DNA from: Amblyornis subalaris
Lineage: Eukaryota; Chordata; Aves; Passeriformes; Ptilonorhynchidae
Reading direction: 5' to 3'
NCBI GenBank assembly: GCA_018881555.1
Contig: JACAXG010000309.1
Coordinates: 62,653 to 126,652, forward strand
Length of the DNA: 64,000 bases
The notes beneath the pieces are model-generated. The model was not told the origin of the DNA. It worked only from the letters and a program-made list of their open reading frames with translations, and made no database searches. Below are positions 57,026-64,000 of this stretch, in pieces. Made by a program: the position numbers and the translations under genes. Numbering within the stretch: the stretch's first letter is position 1; the number at the start of each line of letters is the position of its first letter.

Positions 57026-57043
57026 TCCCTTCTGGAGGTGCCA
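57026..57043 (-). other. Primer-binding site candidate of provirus F
   Basis: On the minus strand TGGCACCTCCAGAAGGGA lies five bases after the LTR end. The TGG start and position fit a PBS; I could not assign the tRNA. Confidence 0.5.
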
Positions 57044-57048
57044 GAAAC

Positions 57049-57535
57049 TGATGCCTTATCTGGACTACCTAAAAGAGAGAGACTTGACAAAGATCAAAAG
57101 GTTAAAAAGCAGTGGTGTTTATTTGAAGGCCTTCAGGTACCTCCAGGGCAGTCAAAGCTCACTCGGGGGGGGGGCCTACACCCCAGGTGGACCCCCTGAG
57201 GTCCACTCCGCAAGATAGACCACCCAAGATAGACGACTGGTCATGAGTTCTCCATACTTTTATGTTTGGTCCATTAGCATATTTGGGCTAGCTCTTCCAA
57301 TTACAGCCCCAGGTTATGAAGTAATTCACCCCAAGTTTGCTCCCCCTTCATCAACGGCTGTTTACATATCTTCAGCCTGAAGCAGTAAGGTGTCCTTGAA
57401 GTCCAGGCCTGAAGATGGATTGTTTTGTCTAAAAGGCAGTAGGTAACACTTTTATATGGGCTTTAGAGTTACACACTAAGAATTGCAGAGTTACAAGTAT
57501 ATGAAAAATATAAAAGCCAAAATCCTAAGGCATCA
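57049..57535 (-). mobile_element. 5' LTR of provirus F
   Basis: It is 487 bp; on the minus strand TGATGCCTTAGG to ATAAGGCATCA, with TATA-like sequence near 57263 and AATAAA near 57119. The right flank is cacc inside the pol of G, so F was inserted into G. The matching left TSD is not found because the 3' end of F is lost. Confidence 0.85.
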
Positions 57536-58770
57536 CACCACGTCCCAGGTCGCTGATGTTTCACTGAGAAAAGAAGCCGGATTCACGATATTAGTTGTGA
57601 TGATGTTCACATTGTCTTGTTCCACCAGGTTGGCTTGGTACTTAAGGAACCAAGAGGGAGACAACCAGTGTCCCCCTTTCTGCTCCAGCACCGCTGATAC
57701 TGTATGTGAGACTAAGATGGTTATCTTCTGGCCCATCGTGAACTTTCGGGCTTCCTGTATGTTGAGTACTACAGCAGCAATCACCCTGAGGCACCCTGGC
57801 CAACCTTTGCTTACCTTATCCAGCTGTTTTGAGAAGTAGGCTACTGTCCTCCAGTATGGCCCTGTTTGTTGGGCCAATACCCCTAGGACTATGCTTTCAC
57901 ATTCATGGGAAAATAACAAAAAGGGCTTCATCACATCTGGAAGGCCTAAAGCTGGTGCCTTCATTAGTTCATGTTTAAGTTGAGTAAATGCTCTTTTGGC
58001 CTCTCCAGTCCAGACCAAATGTTTCCTTTCGGTTTTTAGCATCTTATATAAAGGTCTTACCAACAGTCCATAGTTATAGATCCACAGCTGACACCATCCT
58101 GTCATACCTAAAAAGGTTCAAATTTCCTTCAGTGTCTGTGGTTTAGGAGTTCGACAAATGGCTTCTTTCTGGTCTCATCCCAGCTTTCGTTGCCCTCCTG
58201 AAATCTCATATCCTAGATATATTACTTGCTTTCTCGTGATCTGGGCTTTCTGTTGAGAAACTTTATACCCATTAAGTCCTAAGAAATTGAGTAGACTTAC
58301 TGTCCATTCATTGCACTCTTCAGTTTCTGCTGCCATCAAGAGGTCATCTACGTACTGTAGTAATACTCTGGTTTCCGTTGGTGAGGTCCATTTCTCCAAG
58401 TCTTTTGCTAGTTGAGGGTTGGACTGTTTTTGAATCCTTGTGGTAACACGGTCCAGGTTAGCTGGGGTTTTTGTCCTGTTTCAGGATTTTCCGACTCAAA
58501 AGCAAAAAGCTTTTGACTGTCAGGAGCCAAAGGCAGGCAGAAAAAGGCATCTTTTAAATCTAGAACAGTAAATCACACTTGTTTATCATTTAAATTAGTT
58601 AACAATGTATACGGATTTGCCACCACCAGGTGGAGATCTTCAGTTATTTTATTGATAGCCCTTAAGTCTTGGACCAATCTATAGCTTTTTCCATTTGGTT
58701 TCTTTACTGGCAAAATTGGAGTATTATATTCTGATTCACATTCTACTAATAATTTACATTTAAAAAGTTG
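57536..58770 (-). pseudogene. pol: Pol of provirus G: RT and connection
   Basis: RT shows [13 protein letters not shown] text, [12 protein letters not shown] and YVDD (about 58343-58354). Then follow EISGGQRKLG, FLGMTGWCQLWIYNYGLLV and an open 190-codon connection frame (58105-57536) ending at NPASFLSETSATW. There F interrupts it. Several stops lie in RT. It is closest to the pol of A and of 2533-3758. Confidence 0.87.
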
Positions 58771-59335
58771 TCTATGCTTTAATACCTTTAAGATCTAATT
58801 TTAGGGAGTGTTGTCTGACTTGTACTGGTCCCATTCCAGGTTTTAATTTTACCACAATTGGGTCTGCATTTTTAGCTCTTCCTGGTGTTCCAGTTGCCCA
58901 TACTCCAGGGTACACCTGATCTAATATTTCCTGGGGTACTATGGCTTTGACTTTGGGTTTTGTCAGAGCAAGGCTCAGAATATCAATAAATTTGTCATCC
59001 CTTACTTTAAATTGTACTTGACCGGCTTTGAACTTAATTGTTGCTTCTAGTTTCTCTAATAAATCTCCACCTAATAATGATTTTGGAGCCTCTGGCATGT
59101 ACAAAAATTTATGCATGCTGATGCTCTTCCCCAATTTATAGGAGTGGTTTCAAAAAATATGCTTTCTGTCATTGGCCAGTTGCAGCTATTATGTTTACAA
59201 AAGATTCATCTTATACAGACAAACATTGGTTCAATACCAAATAAGTAGCACCCATATCCACCAAGAATTCTAATTTTTTCTCTTGTTTTCCCAGCTCAGT
59301 CATAACCAGTGGATCTGCTGGGGAATGATCCTCCA
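58771..59335 (-). pseudogene. pro: Protease of provirus G, active site changed
   Basis: The active site reads LEFLVDMGATYLVL (about 59270): Thr of Asp-Thr-Gly is Met. Other conserved parts remain (MPEAPKSLLGGDLLEKLEA; RAKNADPIVVKLKPG). Stops break the first half. With DMG at the catalytic loop the enzyme would not be expected to work. Confidence 0.8.
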
Positions 59336-61264
59336 TTTTCTTCAGTCTTCTTGCAGCTCCACGAGTAAAGGAAGGGGATTATTTAAGGGGTTGTTTTTGT
59401 TCTGCGGACAATTCTTTTTCCAGTGCCCTTCCTGCTTACAAAAGGCACATTGATTAATTCCCAGCAGAGGCAAAAGATTTCTCACTCCAACCTGTTTTCC
59501 CCCTCATCCTCGAGTACCTCCAGGCCTTGGCCTAAAGGACCCCCTAATTCCCGTTCCTTGTTCTCCTAGAGCCGCAATAGTTGCGGTGGCTATGGTTTTA
59601 CCTAATTTTTTCCTTTCTGTGATATCTCTGTTTCGGTACGTCTGCCACGCTTCTTCAATTAATTTCTCTAAGTCCCTCTGGTCCTCAGCTTTCATCTTTT
59701 GTAATTTCTTTTGAATATCATCTGAGGATTGCCCAAGGTATAAAGAAATTAGCTGTTGCTTTCTCTGTTCCCCTGAGGGGTCCAGTGTTGTATACTTCTG
59801 CATCGCTTCTCGCAATCTATCAAGAAACTCCATAGGAGTCTCTGCCGCATTCTGTTTTACTGCATATAGAGTTCCCTAATTCACAAATTTAGGAATTGCA
59901 TTTTCCAACCCAAATTTAATTCATCCCTGGTATCTTTTCAACAATTGGTAATGATCTGGGTTATTATAATTCCAGCTATGTCTCCTCATGGGTACATGAT
60001 CATCTATAGTCCCCTGCAGAGTCTGCGCAATAATTTGTGCCTGAACAAGGATTCTGGCTGCCTTCAAAACAAGCTCTTTCTCTGTATCGGTTAATGCATC
60101 CAGCATTAAGTCAATATCCTCCCAAACTGGGTCCAATGCTTTTATGAAGCCTCCAAACCTTTTAGCTACCCCTGACAGATCATCTCAATATTTCCTAGCC
60201 ATCTCTTTCCAGCTAAGTCTTCCACAGAAAAATTCACTTTTAGTCATATTGGCCCTGGGGATCCAGCAGCCTCTCTCAGAGAAGCCTATAAGACACCTCG
60301 AGTAGTCACTTGATTTTCAGGAGAAACTGAGCGAGCCCTGTTTCCCTCAGGTTTGCCTGCTCAGGGGCAAAAAAGATGGGGAAGGGGAAGCTCTGTGTCC
60401 TCCTCTTTCCATTCCCCTGACCCTTTCTGGTGACAGTGAGGGAGAAGGCTCATTTTGTCTCTCTATTCTGGGCAGACTAACAAAGTCCTCAATTCTTTCC
60501 TCAGACTGCTTATCTTGATATTTGAGACAACGCTTCCCTATGGAACACGTTGAGCAACATCACGTCAGTTTTCCTACTCCTCATTCCTGGTTTTCTTTCT
60601 CTAACATTAATACAAAAGGGTCTCTTGGCGCTAAATTAATACCACTTTGCTACTTGGGGTGATCCCTGAGCACAAAGAACATATCTGCATATATTACTTT
60701 ATCCAATTTCCCTTTTCTACACAAAACGAAAATGAGCTGCAATAAAGTATTATTGTTTAACATTCCGTTCTCTGGTCACTTTTCCCCACTGTCTAATTTG
60801 TATAAGGACCCCTATTGATTACAATATTCAATAAGGGTATTTTTGTTAACTGTAGCAACAGAGCGATGCAGAGTTCTCAGGCAGGTGCAAAGGAGAGCTC
60901 GTTTATTGCAAAAACCAGGCCTTTTTAAGCAGTTAGGCTGTTATCAAATACATACCATTGAAATACAACAAACAATAATTCAACCAGTCACCATAAGCCA
61001 TGATGTGATCACATGACGGTTATGTAACTTGTTTTTTCTACCTCTAAGTCAGCTGAGCTCGTTCCCAGAGGCCTTTTGTCCTTAGTCGAAGTAACAGGAG
61101 TGAGCCACGATTTTACAAGGGTAACAAGGCCTTCATTTTGTAAGGTTTTACCTATCCGCAACAGTTAACAGTTCCCCCGGTGCCCTTCTGATCTCCTTCC
61201 AATGGGCTAGAATGCGCCTTAAAGGGCTTTTAGCTACTAATTCTTGGCTTTGTTCATTTCCCAT
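59336..61264 (-). pseudogene. gag: Gag of provirus G, split by solo LTR M
   Basis: ATG 61264 gives MGNEQSQELVAKSPLRRIL with Gly-2 for myristoylation, then AHWKEIRRAPGE. Solo LTR M cuts the matrix and the text resumes at 60850 (LIEYCNQ, SLYKLDSGEK, ADMFFVLRDHPK). The acidic p12-like part, the capsid (EFLDRLREAMQKYTTLDPS; SLYLGQSSDDIQKKLQKM) and a zinc knuckle (CAFCKQEGHWKKNC) follow. Many stops and frame changes. This is the only gag here with both a start and a nucleocapsid. Confidence 0.85.
60851..61163 (-). mobile_element. Solo LTR M in matrix region of G
   Basis: It is 313 bp with 6-bp TSD gttaac at 60845-60850 and 61164-61169. On the minus strand it runs TGTTGCGGATAGG to CTGTTGCTACA with AATAAACGAG near 60897. 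The short size, U5 text and 6-bp TSD point to an alpharetrovirus-like avian family. Confidence 0.88.
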
Positions 61265-62137
61265 TTTGCTCCTCTTTTGCTTTGCTCTTTTTCAGCTGCT
61301 CCCCTTGTGGGGCTACAGAAATGCGAATTCAAGCTCCGCACTCACTTCGTACTTATTTGTGCATCTCAGTTCTGTCTTTTCACTCTCACACTATCAATCT
61401 GGGACTTGCTTTGCTTGTCTTTGGCCGTTTCCCTCACGGGACAACAGAACCGCACATTAGAGCTCCACATATGCTTTGTGCGCAGTTGCACATCTCAGTC
61501 ACCCTCACTCATTCGCTTTCACCAATAAAATTTTTATCGGAAAAACCTTTCCTCTAGAGGTCTTACAAAGACGTGAAATGAAAAGAATAGTGTTCTTCCT
61601 ATATAACCTTAACAGAGGTCAGAAAAGTGGGAAAGGATTTATTCTTTAAAACATATATTCCTTCCAATCTTTCCTTAGCCTTTCACAATCCTCAATTTCC
61701 AGTTGTATTTCCTACTGCTGCTTGTCTACCCACCGGAGCTGCTCTAATTCCCCTTCCTTCCAGTCCCATGGATTCTTTGGCTTAATAGAAAAAGGAAAAC
61801 ACCCCACGAACCTCCTCACTCTGGAACAAAGGCAACTAAATCCACTCTCTGTAATTGTTCTAGTACTGCTTCCCGGAATTCATCTATTGCCTCTTCAAGT
61901 ACTGCTTCCTGGGATTTGTATACTGCCTCTTCTTCCTGAATTCCTTCTTCCAAGTTAAACCTGTTTAATTCTGTCCTACAAAGCCCACTACCTGGTATAA
62001 TAGACAAGTCCTCAAAGGTTTTCTCCTCCTGACAATGTGGAGAAAACCAACAAGTCCTTTCTTTTGTGTCGAATTTATCAATGAGATCACACTATACAGA
62101 TGACACATATGAATATTGGATGACATTCCCCACTGTA
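61265..62137 (-). other. Leader side of provirus G
   Basis: About 870 bases upstream of the gag start of G, with no LTR or PBS of G recognised. Short Glu-rich repeats (TACTGCTTCC, three copies near 61863-61910 on plus) are present. Confidence 0.4.
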
Positions 62138-63380
62138 ATGGGTTAGCCTGGAAAAATTCCAGACTACCAGGGAATTGTTCTTAAGAGGATCTAGAACAGC
62201 AAAAATAAGCTCCAAAAGCTTAAAATAGTAAAATATATTTATTACCCTAACAAGCTAAAAGTGAAAAAGAAAAAAAGAATAATGATAATAAAAATACCAA
62301 GGCACTACATACAGATACATTTCCCTTCTCCCAAAACCACCAATCTCACCTTCTACCGAACACACAAAGATAAAAGAAATACATGGAATTTTTAAGTCCT
62401 TCAGAAGCAAAGTCTCTCTTCTGCTGCAACTGCCATCACAAGCAGTAGTCCCGCCTGAGAAAACTACTGCAGTAAGTAGTCCGTGGAGTTTGTCCTTTTT
62501 TAAGGATGAATTATTCCAGTCTGAAGTAAAAGGTCCTTTTCTTCTCTCTCCAAAGTATCTCGGCATCTATGCACTTCTTAACGTGGACCATTTATCTCGC
62601 GGTGTAGGAAAAATCTCTTCATCCCCCCAAATACTTTTCCACTACCTTAAAAGAATAGTTAAATTACATTTAAAGCCTATTAAGGCTTGCAGAAGAAAGG
62701 CTTCTTCCTTGGTTCCACCATTCCAGTTTTCCCACGTGGCGCCCACCATGTTTTTCCTTTTCCGTGCAACCGTATCCTCGCTGTCTCTCTCTAGCTTGGA
62801 AGAAAGGCTAGCATCTGCAGAATTACCTGGGACTCTGGAAAGCTGATTTCACTTGGATTCCTCGCCGTGCGTTCCCGTTATTGGCTGCGTGATAGTCTCT
62901 AGCCGATATTCAGCGCAAACCGCACTGCGTCGAGGGGAAACCGGGGCCGCGCCACTGCTGGGGAGGGGAGTCCCGGGGCTTTTTGCCACTGGGCGCAGTC
63001 CAGGGTGCTGGCGGCAGCTCGCAGCAGTGTTAAGGCTGCAGGCGTAGTATATTCCTTTCCCGGTGGCCGCGGCATTTCAGCCACTGGCCCTGGCGACAGG
63101 CAGGGCCGAGGCTCTGGGGCTGGAGCCGCCCCGGAGCGGGGCCCGCTGTCCCCGTGGCAGGAGAGTCCCCCAAGATGGATGGCCTTCCGCCCTCTCTTCT
63201 GGAAAAGTATGCAAATTTTCACTACGCAAAAACAACCGTCCATTGGTCCAAAACGTCATCCAATTACAGTCCACCAAACCCGTGACACCCACACAAGAAA
63301 CACAACGAAGGGGACACTGTCTGCTCTGCTACTTCTACTAGTTGAGTCAGACTTTCTTCTATTAACATTTAACATACACA
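62138..63380 (-). mobile_element. Probable LTR N with GC-rich promoter region
   Basis: The left edge TGTAATGGGTTAGCC gives a CCCATTACA end on the minus strand, with AATAAA near 62229. On that strand upstream of it lie a GC-rich stretch (62930-63170) and two CCAAT boxes (near 63243 and 63256). The right edge is not fixed; I place it behind the membrane-anchor fragment. A TGGCGCCCACC string at 62748 (plus) resembles a Lys PBS but lies in mid-element. Confidence 0.4.
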
Positions 63381-63720
63381 GGGGATAGAGACAGATGGTC
63401 TAAAACAGGTATAGACAAAATAGATCACAAGGCTCAATAAGATTGCCAGCCCAATTCCCAGTCCTAATTCTGACCACAACATTAATACTGTTAAAGAGAC
63501 GGTAGTGTGGTACGTGGAGATTGACAAAAATAATACCCAATCAAAATAATAAAAATTACCACTAACACTGCTCTGATACCAATACTGTAAAAATCAATCA
63601 AACAAAATTCATCAACACATTCAGATAAACCAATTCTGAAAAACAAGCCAAAAGTCATGTATGCCAACAAGTCAAATACCTCAATTGTGCCCAAAAGGGC
63701 TGGGAATGAAGTCCACACTC
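63381..63720 (-). pseudogene. Possible env membrane-anchor fragment
   Basis: The minus strand has a 75-codon frame (63718-63491) with a hydrophobic segment (AVLVVIFIILIGYYFC), followed after a stop by a second one (LGLGIGLAILLSLVIYFVYTC). The position before LTR N would fit the end of an env. I do not recognise the family, and it may be two chance hydrophobic frames. Confidence 0.25.
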
Positions 63721-64000
63721 CTTATTAACAAGGCATCTGGAATACTAATACAGAATACCCAGTTTCCACAAAAAGGGGCTCAGTGTTGTACTCTCCATTC
63801 AAGGGACAAACCTGATGTATACCTCAAAAGGTGCTAGCAACCCAGTATACCCACATCCAGCGTACGACTTATGGAGTGTACCAGTTTGACTAGTCAAATT
63901 ACAATAAGGAAAAAAGTTGCTTTAAAGTTTGCATACCTCAATGTCAGGATCTTGTCTGTTCCTGCGATGATCCACTGGAGCACAGGGAGTCTCCAGAGAA
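63721..64000. other. No recognised feature
   Basis: This AT-rich sequence has stops in all frames. Confidence 0.4.

Noticed and set aside
62745..62765. TGGCGCCCACC string as a Lys primer site of LTR N
   Set aside because: AATAAA and the CATTACA end show that the LTR reads on the minus strand, so this string lies inside it; the match also stops after about 9 bases.

Overview
This window is bird genomic DNA, most likely from a songbird. It is a dense pile of nested endogenous retroviruses (ERVs) and CR1 LINEs with one recognisable host exon. The bird assignment rests on several CR1 copies that end in the typical avian ATTCTGTGATTCT-type tail, and on LTRs opening TGTCCTGGTTTRAAAGAC, which I recognise from passerine genomes. 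No bacterial genes, CRISPR arrays, rRNA or tRNA genes were seen. Family letters (A to Q) are labels made for this window, not database names. Solo LTRs were delimited by TG...CA ends plus target-site duplications (TSDs); orientation is inferred from PBS, PPT, TATA and AATAAA signals.

Layout. 1-4.1 kb: 3' end of a class II (betaretrovirus-like) provirus with env and a scrambled LTR, then a dead gammaretrovirus-like pol with a reversed solo LTR in it. 4.1-12.1 kb: LTR J is split by LTR O (TSD gggc), O is split by provirus A (TSD acct), and the 5' LTR of A is split by solo LTR Q (TSD atatat). 12.1-25.1 kb: ERVL-like provirus B, whose gag is split by solo LTR C (TSD tgagt), itself split by the young env-less class II provirus D (TSD agggaa). 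25.3-30.3 kb: CR1 joined to 5'-truncated gamma-like provirus E2. 30.3-36.9 kb: one long reverse CR1 holding four later insertions. 36.9-41.8 kb: a block without recognisable repeats, containing the terminal coding exon of a KCNN2 (SK2 potassium channel) gene on the minus strand. 41.8-49.3 kb: CR1 pieces, solo LTRs and an env fragment related to that of A. 49.3-61.3 kb: three minus-strand gamma-like remnants (E3, F, G) stacked head to tail. 62.1-64 kb: a probable LTR with a GC-rich promoter and a membrane-anchor fragment.

No ERV here has a complete open gene set. The least damaged coding units are the env of A (one internal stop in about 740 codons), the long first gag frame of D, and the protease of F. 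The elements differ in primer site (Arg-, Lys- and Trp-like), TSD length (4, 5 and 6 bp) and Env type, so several independent lineages colonised the locus. KCNN2 is Z-linked in birds as far as I know. Together with the repeat load and the altered exon, this makes a W-linked gametolog or a repeat-rich part of Z plausible; that is inference. Seven single N bases show the assembly is not perfectly resolved.
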